A stretch of 64,000 nt of DNA from Candidatus Desulfofervidaceae bacterium (GTDB lineage: Bacteria > Desulfobacterota > Desulfofervidia > Desulfofervidales > Desulfofervidaceae), in NCBI GenBank assembly GCA_027064585.1, contig JAMOPI010000031.1:1-64000 (forward strand), read 5' to 3'. A program made the translations under genes and the position numbers. Positions 56,036 through 64,000 of this stretch are shown piece by piece; position 1 is the stretch's first letter, and every line of letters starts with the position of its first letter. The notes below the pieces were generated by a model, which searched no databases, was not told the DNA's origin, and saw only the letters and a program-made list of their open reading frames with translations.

Positions 56036-57439
56036 TTACCAAAATCTCTTTCTTTGGGATGAAGGCAATATTCCCAAAGATTCCCGGTACTTGGCCACGG
56101 TGCGCCTCGCAATATTAATCCCCTGTTCTTTCAATATCTTAGTAATTTTTTGGTCACTATAAGGCTTCTGTGGATCTTCAGAGGCAATGATCTCTCTTAT
56201 CTTTGCCTTAATACTTTCAGCCGAAAGTAGATTACCTGAATTGGTGTTTATACCTGTATTAAAGAAAAACTTTAACTCAAATATTCCATAAGGCGTCTGT
56301 ACGTATTTATTAGCCGTTACCCTTGAAACAGTAGATTCATGTAATCCAACATCGTCAGCCACATCTTTAAGGACAAGTGGCCGCAAGTATTCTATCCCTT
56401 TTTCTAAAAATTCCCGCTGAAATTTAAATATACTACAGGCTACTCGGTATAATGTCCGTTGTCTTTGATGAATACTTTTAATAAGCCAAACGGCCGATTT
56501 GAATTTACTTTGCAAGAAATTTTTTACCCTCTCGGAAAGATTACCGTTAACCATCAACCGACGATAATAATCATTAATATGGAGTTTTGGCAATCCATCT
56601 TCGTTTAAAACAACTACAAAATCGTCTTCCACTTTATATACATACACGTCAGGCACAATATAAATAGGCACTTCTGTATTATATTGTCTACCTGGCTTAG
56701 GCTCTAGGCTTAAAATAACCTCTACAGCCCTTTTTATTTCTTCTAGTGGGGCCTTAAGTCTTTTGGCTAGACCTTTTAGGTCTTTCTTACCTAGATATGA
56801 AAGATATTCTTGAACAATTTCTCTTACCCAAGGGAGATCTATCTTGAAATGTTCTATTTGCAATAAAAGGCATTCCTTTAAATCCCTAGCGGCTACGCCA
56901 ATAGGATCAAATTCTTGAATTCGTTTCAGAACTTTTTTTACTTCTTCTATAGATGTGTCTGTATGTGTAGCAATTTCTTTCAGGGAAATTTTTAAATAAC
57001 CATCATCATCTAGGTTACCAATAATATAGCCTCCAATTTCCTTTTCTTTTTCCGTAAAGTGAGATAAATTAAGCTGCCACATTAAATGATCACAAAGGGA
57101 AGGCCGCTTAGAAACAATATTCTCCCAGGGCAATTCTTCTTTTTCTTCCTTCTGGTGTAAACCCATTTCCTTTAGATATGAGTCTTCGCTGTATTGCTCC
57201 CAAAACTCGGCTAGGACTTCTAATCTTTTTTCCTCAGCCTTATTTTCATACTCATCAAGGGTAGTTAAAGAATAAAAAGGTTCTTCATATTCAAGGACAG
57301 GATTTGTCTCCATCTCTTGTTTAATGGTATGGATTAATTCTAGACGGGAAAGTTGCAGCAGTTTTATTGCCTGCTGCAACTGCGGTGTCATGATCAGTTG
57401 TTGCGTAAGCTTTAGCTGTTGGCGTAGTTCTAAAGCCAA
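56036..57439 (-). CDS. rpoN: RNA polymerase sigma-54 factor
   Basis: A 467-residue sigma factor. Region I is glutamine- and leucine-rich (LRQQLKLTQQLIMTPQLQQAIKLLQ). The core-binding region fills the middle. The DNA-reading HTH is near 365 (VGLHESTVSRVTANKYVQTP), and the RpoN box ARRTVAKYRE lies near 445. It serves the NtrC-type regulator at 42932-44269. Following lptB by 14 bases, it sits in the common lpt-rpoN-hpf-rapZ block. Confidence 0.96.
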   Translation of the reverse strand: MALELRQQLKLTQQLIMTPQLQQAIKLLQLSRLELIHTIKQEMETNPVLEYEEPFYSLTTLDEYENKAEEKRLEVLAEFWEQYSEDSYLKEMGLHQKEEKEELPWENIVSKRPSLCDHLMWQLNLSHFTEKEKEIGGYIIGNLDDDGYLKISLKEIATHTDTSIEEVKKVLKRIQEFDPIGVAARDLKECLLLQIEHFKIDLPWVREIVQEYLSYLGKKDLKGLAKRLKAPLEEIKRAVEVILSLEPKPGRQYNTEVPIYIVPDVYVYKVEDDFVVVLNEDGLPKLHINDYYRRLMVNGNLSERVKNFLQSKFKSAVWLIKSIHQRQRTLYRVACSIFKFQREFLEKGIEYLRPLVLKDVADDVGLHESTVSRVTANKYVQTPYGIFELKFFFNTGINTNSGNLLSAESIKAKIREIIASEDPQKPYSDQKITKILKEQGINIARRTVAKYRESLGILPSSQRKRFW

Positions 57440-57453
57440 TGTTCAGCCCTCTC

Positions 57454-58176
57454 TTAAAGTGTGAAGTCCTGCCCTAAATAAAACTGTTTTGCCAAAGGGC
57501 TATTCACAATTTTTTCTGGTGTGCCTGTCTCTAAAATTTTTCCCTCATTTAGAATATAAGCCCGATCACACAGCTTTAAGGTTTCTCTTACATTATGGTC
57601 AGAAATAAGAATTCCTATCCTTTGGTTCTTTAAACGTCTTATAATTTCTTTAATCTCTGCCACCGCAATTGGATCTACCCCAGCAAAGGGCTCATCTAAA
57701 ATCATAAAGTAAGGGGAGGTAACCAAGGCCCTTGTAATCTCTACTCTTCTTTTTTCCCCTCCAGAAAGTGTAGATGCCTTATTTTTAGCTAAATGCTCAA
57801 GGCGCAATTCTTTAAGCAGCTCCTTTAGTCGCCTTTGTCTTTCTGTTGGGGAGAGGGAGAGAGTTTCTAAAATGGCTAAGATGTTTTCCTCTACGGTCAT
57901 CCGCCGAAAAACAGACGTCTCTTGAGGTAGATAGTAAATTCCTTTCCTTGCCCTTTTATACATAGGCAGAGAAGTCAAATCTTCCCCATCAAAAAGAATT
58001 TTCCCTCTATCTGGTTTGATAATACCTATAATCATATAAAAAGTAGTAGTCTTCCCTGCCCCATTAGGCCCTAACAATCCCACTACCTCTTGAGACTTCA
58101 CCTCTAGGGAAAGATTATCTACTACCTTTCTACCTTTGTAGATTTTGGTCAGGTTTTTTACCTTCAGTGTGTGCAT
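57454..58176 (-). CDS. lptB: LPS export ATPase LptB
   Basis: A 240-residue ABC ATPase that powers LPS extraction from the inner membrane together with LptF and LptG (not in this window). Walker A GPNGAGKTT (35-43), signature LSGGEKRRVE (about 137), Walker B YFMILDEPFAGVD (about 157) and the His switch SDHNV are intact. Its start overlaps the 3' end of lptA by 47 bases. Confidence 0.96.
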   Translation of the reverse strand: MHTLKVKNLTKIYKGRKVVDNLSLEVKSQEVVGLLGPNGAGKTTTFYMIIGIIKPDRGKILFDGEDLTSLPMYKRARKGIYYLPQETSVFRRMTVEENILAILETLSLSPTERQRRLKELLKELRLEHLAKNKASTLSGGEKRRVEITRALVTSPYFMILDEPFAGVDPIAVAEIKEIIRRLKNQRIGILISDHNVRETLKLCDRAYILNEGKILETGTPEKIVNSPLAKQFYLGQDFTL

Positions 58177-58672
58177 CCTTCTTTATTTTTTGAGGATAAA
58201 TTACTGCCTCAACTGGTAGTTCTCCGCCCAATACTATCATTTTATTTTCATTCAAAGATATAATTACTTTTTCCCCTTTAATCACGTTCTCACCTTCTTG
58301 CAATAGTGGATGTCCAGTAAGGATAATCTTTCCTTTATCCTTCAAAAAGAGAGCCCTTTCTCCTTTAGCCTTCCTCTCTCCTTGGGTAATAATCACATGT
58401 CCCTCGGCTTCAATGCGTTCAATCTGTTGTTTAGAGATATTTTTTGTCTCTTTTTCTTGGGTAGAAGAAGTTTTATAGTATACTCGCATTAAATCGGCTT
58501 GCACAATTATGTCCTCCTGTTTAGCCTTAGCATGTCCAGTAAAAACAATTACCCTCTTGTTGTGGTCTACTTCCATCTGGTCAGATTGAATATAAAGAGG
58601 GGCTTGCTTTGCCCATAAAAATACACTTCCAACCATAAATATCCATACAAATAATAAACTCTTTTTCCACAT
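58130..58672 (-). CDS. lptA: LPS transport periplasmic protein LptA
   Basis: About 180 residues: signal peptide (KKSLLFVWIFMVGSVFLWA) and an OstA beta-jellyroll with the repeated pattern QSDQMEVDHN, FTGHAKAKQED and AEGHVIITQGE. It forms the periplasmic bridge for LPS. I place the start at 58672 (AGAGG upstream) rather than at an earlier ATG inside lptC. The C-terminal tail extends into lptB and ends in a highly charged stretch. Confidence 0.9.
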   Translation of the reverse strand: MWKKSLLFVWIFMVGSVFLWAKQAPLYIQSDQMEVDHNKRVIVFTGHAKAKQEDIIVQADLMRVYYKTSSTQEKETKNISKQQIERIEAEGHVIITQGERKAKGERALFLKDKGKIILTGHPLLQEGENVIKGEKVIISLNENKMIVLGGELPVEAVIYPQKIKKDAHTEGKKPDQNLQR

Positions 58673-58674
58673 CT

Positions 58675-59226
58675 TTAATCCTCTACATAGAAGCAACTCT
58701 TTACCTCCTTATAAAAGACAATCCTATTCTCTTTTACAAAAAACTGCATTCTTTTTGCCTGCAGATGAAGGTCTTTCCTCGTAATAGTGACGGGGGTAGT
58801 AGTGTAGAGAAGATCTTTTTTGGGGGTATAAACCACCATCGTGGTAGAAAAGGTATATCCCCCAGGTTGCCAGATATGAACATTGCCCTTTAATATAAAA
58901 TCTTTCGTTTTTGTGTTGAAAATTCCCTTTTCGGCTTCTAAATATACAGGCAACCCTTGCTGAAGATAAAAAATGGCCTTTACTTTTACTAACCTCAACT
59001 TTTCTGTATCTCCTTGAATCCTCTGGGCCTCCTGTGCTTTTAATTCCCAAAATTTAATCCCGTTTTTTACCTCCTGGTAGTGAAGGTGAGAAAATAAGGT
59101 AGAGGTATCTTTTACATCAACACATTTAACCTCCTTGGAAGAACGAGTAAAAAAATAAATTCCCCCTATCACCAAAAAATTAAGAAAAAAACCTAACAGA
59201 AGGAGTTTCTTAAACCTACTTTGCAT
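58675..59226 (-). CDS. lptC: LPS export protein LptC
   Basis: About 183 residues with one N-terminal membrane helix (LLLLGFFLNFLVIGGIYFF) and a periplasmic jellyroll typical of LptC (DUF1239). It passes LPS from the LptBFG motor to LptA. I take the ATG at 59226 as start, since the upstream extension adds a second hydrophobic stretch not seen in the family; no clear ribosome site is visible. It ends two bases before lptA starts. Confidence 0.87.
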   Translation of the reverse strand: MQSRFKKLLLLGFFLNFLVIGGIYFFTRSSKEVKCVDVKDTSTLFSHLHYQEVKNGIKFWELKAQEAQRIQGDTEKLRLVKVKAIFYLQQGLPVYLEAEKGIFNTKTKDFILKGNVHIWQPGGYTFSTTMVVYTPKKDLLYTTTPVTITRKDLHLQAKRMQFFVKENRIVFYKEVKSCFYVED

Positions 59227-59304
59227 TGTGTTTTTAATATAACAAACAACCAGCAAAATGTAAAGCAAAAAAGATGCCAAAATTGATAAAAAGGCTAAAA
59301 AAAT

Positions 59305-59826
59305 TCAACTGCCTTGAATCTTATCCTTAGCGAATTCCTTTTGTGTATCTATAATCAGTTCGGCAATTTCCCTCAGTGCCCCCTTACCTCCTGGGGCAGT
59401 AGTAACATAATCGGCCTTTGCCTTTAAGGCCTTGACGGCATTGCTTACAGTAAAACCTACACCTACCTTTTCTAAAACGGCCAGGTCTGGCAAATCATCT
59501 CCGACAAAGGCAATTTCTTCAAGACTGTATTTTGCAGTCAATTTTTCTAAGATATCTTCTTTATTCCGGACGCCCTGGTATACACTTTGAATACCTAGCT
59601 CCCGACATCTCCTTTGCACAGCTTCAGAATAACGCGCAGTAACGACAACAACCTCTATCCCATGTTCCATAAGCATCTTAATACCAAGACCATCCTTTAC
59701 ATCAAAGTGTTTGACCTCCAGCTCTCCATCAGCATAACAAATACACCCATCTGTCCATACTCCATCTACATCTGTAATAAGGACTTTTATCTTTTTTAGC
59801 TTTTCTAAAAAGGCCAAATATTCCAT
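59305..59826 (-). CDS. kdsC: KDO-8-phosphate phosphatase
   Basis: About 173 residues, a small tetrameric HAD phosphatase without a cap domain. LITDVDGVWTDG (residues about 17-28) holds the nucleophile and acid Asp; VVTARYS, a Lys in RNKED and FVGDDLPDL complete the site. It makes free KDO for LPS inner core. AGGAG seven bases before the ATG at 59826 decides the start. Context with lptC, lptA and lptB is classical. Confidence 0.93.
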   Translation of the reverse strand: MEYLAFLEKLKKIKVLITDVDGVWTDGCICYADGELEVKHFDVKDGLGIKMLMEHGIEVVVVTARYSEAVQRRCRELGIQSVYQGVRNKEDILEKLTAKYSLEEIAFVGDDLPDLAVLEKVGVGFTVSNAVKALKAKADYVTTAPGGKGALREIAELIIDTQKEFAKDKIQGS

Positions 59827-59896
59827 CGCCCTTCTCCTAAAGACCTCCAGTGTTAGTCCAAAAGATACCAGTAAGGAAAAAAATGCGCAAGCAGGG

Positions 59897-61183
59897 CTAA
59901 AACCGCATAACAAAGCAGGTTCTATTTGGATGACTTTCTACGTCAATTTCTCCGCCTATGGCCTCTACCCATTTCTTGGCAATGGCTAGGCCAAGCCCTG
60001 TCCCCTTAGCCTTGGTTGTAAAAAAGGGCTGAAAGATCTTTGTCTGCTCAGAAGGGGGAATAATCGGTCCGTTGTTACATACAGATAAAATGATCCTCCT
60101 CCTTTCTTTCTTTGCCATAAGCTTTATTTCTCCACCCTTTTCTATGGCCTCTAAGGCGTTTTGAAGCAAATTTATAAGCACCTGTTTCATCTTTTCTCTA
60201 TTCGTCTTAAGATACAATGGTTGAGGACAATCTACACTTAAAACAGGATTTTTTTCTGACCACACTGAAAGGTGTTTTAACTCTTCTATTACTTCCTGAC
60301 AAAGAGAAAAAAGATCAACTTCTTCCTCTTTAAACTTTTCTTCTCTGGCAAAGGTTAAAAGTTCATTGGCAAGGCGCTCAAGTTGAGCTGTATTTTCTAC
60401 AATAGTAGAAAGTCCTATTTGAAGGTCAATAAATAGCTGTGCATTCAAAGGTCGTTTTCCAAAAATAGCCTCCCCTAGCCTTTCCTTGTGTAATTGGGCA
60501 AAGCCTTTGATCTTGGCCAAGGGGTTTCTGATTTCATGGGCCAAAATAGCAGCCATCTCTCCCAAACTAGCCAGTTGTCTTTGTCGCCATATCCGTTGTT
60601 GTAAGACCAGATTTTTCTGCCATAAACGCCAGACATAAATGGCCAAAGCCCAGAGAAACACAAGGACAAAAAGCATTATTCCTATTTGCAATCTTGCTTG
60701 TTTTATCACCTGAAAAGCAGGATAGGGATGAAGGGCTACGCGCAGAAGAAAGTAGCGTATCTTCTTTTTTTCATGCAGATGACAGGGAAAATCAAAGACA
60801 AAGACCTTTTCTTGTGTAAGTAAGGGTTGATAGTAATAGCGAGGATGTTTTGTTTTAAAAATATCACGAATAGAACTAGGATTAAGGCGATGCCCAATCA
60901 AATTGGGGTTTGAGTGAAGAACAATGCTACCGTCTTCTCTTATTAAGGCCAGATAAGCCAAGTCTGGCCAGCACAGGCTGTTTAAAATGTTTTTAAAGAG
61001 TTGTTTATCCTGAAGACCTTTGTCCTGTAATAGGAACTCTAAATTAACCGCAATGTCAAAGCCACGTGTTTCTAAAAGTCTGCTTGCTGCCTCTAAGGCA
61101 AAACGGTGTAAGCGGTAAATGTTAAAAAGCATAAAAAAGGAGAGGACAAATAAAAAAAGGAGAAGTCCCTTATAGGGTCTCAT
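59897..61183 (-). CDS. Membrane sensor histidine kinase
   Basis: A 428-residue kinase with two membrane helices (about 7-25 and 168-188) and a periplasmic sensor of some 140 residues between them, of the extracellular-PAS type (EDGSIVLHSNPNLIGH). The DHp His is in AILAHEIRNPLAKIKGFAQLH (about 215). ATPase motifs NLLQNALEAIEKGG and KGTGLGLAIAKK are intact. No response regulator is beside it; the DNA-binding partner is elsewhere. It starts inside the last codon of the 139-aa secreted protein, which could be part of its sensing unit. Confidence 0.92.
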   Translation of the reverse strand: MRPYKGLLLFLFVLSFFMLFNIYRLHRFALEAASRLLETRGFDIAVNLEFLLQDKGLQDKQLFKNILNSLCWPDLAYLALIREDGSIVLHSNPNLIGHRLNPSSIRDIFKTKHPRYYYQPLLTQEKVFVFDFPCHLHEKKKIRYFLLRVALHPYPAFQVIKQARLQIGIMLFVLVFLWALAIYVWRLWQKNLVLQQRIWRQRQLASLGEMAAILAHEIRNPLAKIKGFAQLHKERLGEAIFGKRPLNAQLFIDLQIGLSTIVENTAQLERLANELLTFAREEKFKEEEVDLFSLCQEVIEELKHLSVWSEKNPVLSVDCPQPLYLKTNREKMKQVLINLLQNALEAIEKGGEIKLMAKKERRRIILSVCNNGPIIPPSEQTKIFQPFFTTKAKGTGLGLAIAKKWVEAIGGEIDVESHPNRTCFVMRF

Positions 61184-61599
61184 TGGTAAGGCCTCTGGTG
61201 GCGTTTTCCCCGCCAGCAGGGGGTACCATTTGGATGGCGAAATATATATGTCTTTTGCGTGGTTAAATCAACGACTTTACGGGCAATCAGACAAATTTGC
61301 CCTGCATCGTTATAAAATTTACATCCTACTACCTCTACCTCATCTCCTACTTTAAATGTTATCTTTTTCTTCTCCAGAAACCACCAAGGGGCCAAAAAAA
61401 CTAAAATCCTTTTGTCATCCACCTGTAACCAAAACCGCTGGGGACCACCACGGTGATAAGGATCAAAGAAGGTAATTTTGCCTTGCACTGTTACTTCTGT
61501 ATTTGGATCATAACACCGCGTCCAATTGGCAAAAACAAAAGATGAATAAAGCAAAAACAAAAAAAACAAAAAAAGGTATAAAAGAGTAATCTTTCTCAT
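61180..61599 (-). CDS. Secreted PWWF protein, paralogue 2 (139 aa)
   Basis: A signal peptide (residues 1-24) precedes a small domain of beta strands. Conserved with its neighbour: a G-K/T-x-T/V turn early on, PWWF (about residue 71), a G-D/E-E-V/I-x-V strand and GQICLIARKV. The pattern GTPCWRG near the end also recurs. This is consistent with an OB-like barrel exposed to the periplasm. The function is unknown. It overlaps the histidine kinase by four bases and lies 55 bases after its paralogue. Confidence 0.7.
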   Translation of the reverse strand: MRKITLLYLFLFFLFLLYSSFVFANWTRCYDPNTEVTVQGKITFFDPYHRGGPQRFWLQVDDKRILVFLAPWWFLEKKKITFKVGDEVEVVGCKFYNDAGQICLIARKVVDLTTQKTYIFRHPNGTPCWRGKRHQRPYQ

Positions 61600-61654
61600 A
61601 TTTTTTATTCTATCCTTTCTTTAAAGGGGAAGGCAAGCCCTTCCCCTTGTTTTC

Positions 61655-62080
61655 TTATCTGTTACGCATCATAGATCTATTACGCATGGGACCACTCCAT
61701 AAAGGCAGACCTGTTTCTGCATCTCTTAATTTCAAAGTTCCTTGTTTTGTTTCAATTTCTTTGGCAATTAAACAAGTTTGCCCATTTTTCAAAGCAAGCT
61801 CATAAACCGTAACTGTAATTTCTTCTCCCCTGCGTGGTCTTGTTATCCCCTGTGAACGCCAAAACCACCAAGGCCCGATGCCGTAGACAACGACTTCTTC
61901 TCCTTCATCTGTTTGTATAATCAAACCTGGCCAGGCGTAACCTACCACTGTGCCTTGGATAGTTTTCTCAGGTGCGTTCTGAATGGCCAACCACCAACAA
62001 CATCTAGGTGGTTGGGCCACTACTTGTGTAACCAAAAACAAACCTAAGCCAACCGCTACTAATGCTACCCATTTTCTCAT
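61655..62080 (-). CDS. Secreted PWWF protein, paralogue 1 (141 aa)
   Basis: A signal peptide (1-22) is followed by a domain aligned along its length with the neighbouring paralogue: TIQGTVVGY, GIGPWWFWRSQGI, GEEITVTVY, GQTCLIAKEI and GLPLWSG. It has CC at the mature N-terminus and several tryptophans and methionines. No family recognised. Its start overlaps the DUF4405 gene by four bases, so all three genes are coupled. Confidence 0.7.
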   Translation of the reverse strand: MRKWVALVAVGLGLFLVTQVVAQPPRCCWWLAIQNAPEKTIQGTVVGYAWPGLIIQTDEGEEVVVYGIGPWWFWRSQGITRPRRGEEITVTVYELALKNGQTCLIAKEIETKQGTLKLRDAETGLPLWSGPMRNRSMMRNR

Positions 62081-62856
62081 TTTTGCCCTCCTTTGATGAT
62101 TTCTACTATTTCTACTGGCCTAAGGCCAACGCGTTGGCCTATTTCCCTTAAGCTATCTTGAGGATTAGCTGTAATTCCCTTGGTCTCAAGTCTCGCTAAG
62201 GCCTCTGATATCGGAATATGTAGTTTTTCACATACTTCTTTCAAAGACATCCTGCCATAACCAGCCAGGGGCATAGAGGTCACCTGCTGTATGAGGCTGA
62301 AGATGTGTTGAGGGGAAGTGTGATTTTGCTGGGCAATTTCCTTTAAAGTCTGGTCAGGAGATTCGTATTCAATTCCCGCTGCCTCCAGTTTGGCCAAGGC
62401 CTTTTTAAGGGAAAATTGGAATTTATGACAACACGCCCGCAGGGATAAAAGCTCAAGGTGGGGAATGGGAGGAGGAGTCTCATTAACGGTCCATGCGGAT
62501 TTAATCTTTTCGCTAAGGTTCATAATGGAACTAAAGGGAGGTAATCCGCTAATAGTGGCAATCATTACCAAAACAACTACACTAATGGCCACAAAAAGTT
62601 CTTTTATCCGTTGGTTAAGATAATGTAAGAATAAACGCCAGTTAAAATAAAGGTGAAAAGAGGCAGTTATAAGAAACAAAAGGCCAGCGATAGTATGTAC
62701 GGCCTCCCACTGGTCTTTACCCAGGCCAAGGAAGTGCCAGTTCGTCCAATAGGCAATGCGGCCATGAGGGGTAATATAAAGAACAAAACCTGAAAACACG
62801 GTCAGACCAAAACCAAAACCAGTTAAAAGGGTAAAAAGGCTGCGTGTATGAAAACG
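62077..62856 (-). CDS. DUF4405 membrane protein with two C-terminal helical repeats
   Basis: About 259 residues. The first 120 contain three or four membrane helices with His residues in the DUF4405 places (WEAVHTIAGLLFLI and FHLYFNWRLF), which may bind haem. The C-terminal half is soluble and has two related units: PDQTLKEIAQQNHTSPQHI and PQDSLREIGQRVGLRPVEI. I start at the ATG at 62856, preceded by AAGGAG. It heads the run that includes the two secreted paralogues, the kinase and probably the lpt genes. Confidence 0.82.
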   Translation of the reverse strand, partial: RFHTRSLFTLLTGFGFGLTVFSGFVLYITPHGRIAYWTNWHFLGLGKDQWEAVHTIAGLLFLITASFHLYFNWRLFLHYLNQRIKELFVAISVVVLVMIATISGLPPFSSIMNLSEKIKSAWTVNETPPPIPHLELLSLRACCHKFQFSLKKALAKLEAAGIEYESPDQTLKEIAQQNHTSPQHIFSLIQQVTSMPLAGYGRMSLKEVCEKLHIPISEALARLETKGITANPQDSLREIGQRVGLRPVEIVEIIKGGQK

Positions 62857-63047
62857 CATTGGACACTCCTTATAGCTGATTTGCTTAATTTTATAAGGCA
62901 AATTTTATGCCACATCAATATTGGTAAGTGATAAGTGATGAATAATGAACAAAAAGAAGGGCTTAGTATGAGATGCTAGATATTGAACAACTTCTCACTT
63001 TATGCAATTTTTGCATGTAAAAAGATGCAAATTTTGCACAAAGGAAA

Positions 63048-63812
63048 TTACCTGTTAAGAAAGGCCCTTACCTTTTCAAGTACCTCTCCTTCTAAAAGGG
63101 AGAAGCCATGTTCATAACCTTTTAAAGGCACAAATTGATAATTCCTCTTGCCAATCTCTTTAAATCGTTCTACAAGAATTTCGCTCTGACTAATAGGGAC
63201 AACGGTATCGTCTGTACCGTGCAAAATCAGCACCGGGGCTTTGATTTCTTCAGCCAGATAATAAGGTGATCGTCTTTTTATACACTCTTCTAAACCAAGT
63301 CCGCTCTCTTTACATTCTTTTTCGGTTGCCTGAATATAATCAGCCCAATCTATGTCTAGTTGCGGGTTCTCTTTAGTGGCAAAGGTTTGCATTCTCAAAA
63401 GGTCTGTAGGCCCATAGGCGTCTATCACACCCTCTACTTCCTCTTGTGCCGCTGCCAAGAGGGCTAGATAGGCCCCATGACTTTCTCCAATGAGATAAAT
63501 TTTTTGTATACCTAAGTTTTTAACATAAGATATGGCCTTTAATACATCTTCAAGCTCCTTTCCGCCATAACTACTAAATCGGTAATCTACAGAAATGATA
63601 GTAAATGCAGGAAAAAAGTAAGTAGCATATTCTTCTCCCATCTTTTTCGTCACCTCGGTAGAGGCTTTTCCTCCATGCACCAAAACAATAGCTTTTTCTT
63701 TACTGCCTGCCCAAACAAACAAATGGGCACCTCGATAAATCACCTCTTTCATCTTACATCCTAAAAAACAAAGAAATAAAAAGATAAATATCCTTCTTTT
63801 ACTATCCACCAT
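63048..63812 (-). CDS. Alpha/beta hydrolase, putative lipoprotein
   Basis: A 254-residue hydrolase resembling peptidase S9/dienelactone-hydrolase types. The nucleophile Ser is in LIGESHGAY (about residue 110), the Asp in LHGTDDTVVP and the His in GYEHGF. The N-terminus (FIFLFLCFLGC) has a lipobox with Cys near 19, so it may be a membrane-anchored esterase facing the periplasm. Substrate unknown. A small hairpin (TTTGCAT ... ATGCAAA, near 63011-63033) lies after its stop. Confidence 0.85.
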   Translation of the reverse strand: MVDSKRRIFIFLFLCFLGCKMKEVIYRGAHLFVWAGSKEKAIVLVHGGKASTEVTKKMGEEYATYFFPAFTIISVDYRFSSYGGKELEDVLKAISYVKNLGIQKIYLIGESHGAYLALLAAAQEEVEGVIDAYGPTDLLRMQTFATKENPQLDIDWADYIQATEKECKESGLGLEECIKRRSPYYLAEEIKAPVLILHGTDDTVVPISQSEILVERFKEIGKRNYQFVPLKGYEHGFSLLEGEVLEKVRAFLNR

Positions 63813-63884
63813 AGCTATCAGGCAAGGTAAACTACCTTATGGAAGAAGTCAAGGCAGTTAGGGAGCAATATTAGTGCTTTCTGG

Positions 63885-63950
63885 TTGACTAATGAACCCC
63901 ATAAGCATATTTAATTGGGACTTGACCTCTATTATTAGTTATTGCATAAT
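63885..63950 (+). promoter_or_regulatory. Tandem sigma-70 promoters for a gene beyond the window
   Basis: First: TTGACT (63885) and TATTTA (63908) 17 bases apart. Second: TTGACC (63922) and CATAAT (63945), also 17 bases apart. Both point rightward toward the window edge. No start codon with a ribosome site is visible before 64000. Confidence 0.5.
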
Positions 63951-64000
63951 TTAATAGAGAAGAGTAGGCACTTTTTGAAGAAGCAAACAGGTAGCTTAAA

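Overview
The window (about 40% G+C by eye, not counted) looks like chromosome from a strictly anaerobic, Gram-negative bacterium, most plausibly a sulfate-reducing, possibly thermophilic member of the Desulfobacterota. The reasons are: a complete lptC-lptA-lptB and kdsC lipopolysaccharide set, sigma-54 with its operon partners, only the oxygen-sensitive ribonucleotide reductase (nrdDG), a selenocysteine tRNA, and a pair of GH57 glucan enzymes typical of anaerobic thermophiles. The species is inferred, not shown.

Layout. 1-2200: a graveyard of defence and toxin genes (AbiEii relic, an intact MntA-HepT pair, an AAA-ATPase/DUF1703 relic). 2.2-14 kb: uvrC, then a minus-strand block of two GH57 enzymes, an AsmA-like protein, fructose-bisphosphatase and class II aldolase, that is glucan and gluconeogenic metabolism. 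14-21.4 kb: a divergent DnaA-like ATPase, a site-2 protease homologue, an HDOD protein, nrdDG with a clear NrdR-type operator, and a hybrid IS relic. 21.4-28.2 kb: guaB, ppx, a trpC-marC-trpF-trpB-trpA cluster and tRNA-Asn.

28.2-36.8 kb is an 8.6-kb integrative element lodged in the 3' end of tRNA-Asn. It carries an adenine/cytosine-N DNA methyltransferase with a restriction nuclease, a HEPN-type DUF4209 protein, a VapB-like gene, an unknown 308-aa gene and a degenerate PIN gene, all leading into a large serine recombinase that is now broken. The attachment core lies inside the recombinase reading frame, so integration replaces the recombinase tail. An inverted internal segment preserves the attP-type junction and proves the original tail.

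36.8-49.4 kb: a second recombinase relic, a hybrid histidine kinase, an IS relic beside selC (tRNA-Sec), an IspH-UbiA fusion, and a compact minus-strand operon gatC-gatA-uma2-pepA-SDR-NtrC type regulator-HIT. Two non-coding MITE-like elements with matching inverted ends lie at 14.1 and 49.0 kb. 49.4-64 kb: an NfeD protease, gltX, an amidohydrolase, and a long minus-strand cell-envelope cluster running from a DUF4405 membrane protein through two secreted paralogues, a histidine kinase, kdsC-lptC-lptA-lptB, rpoN, hpf, rapZ, a PTS IIA protein and rimI. An alpha/beta hydrolase and tandem promoters close the window.
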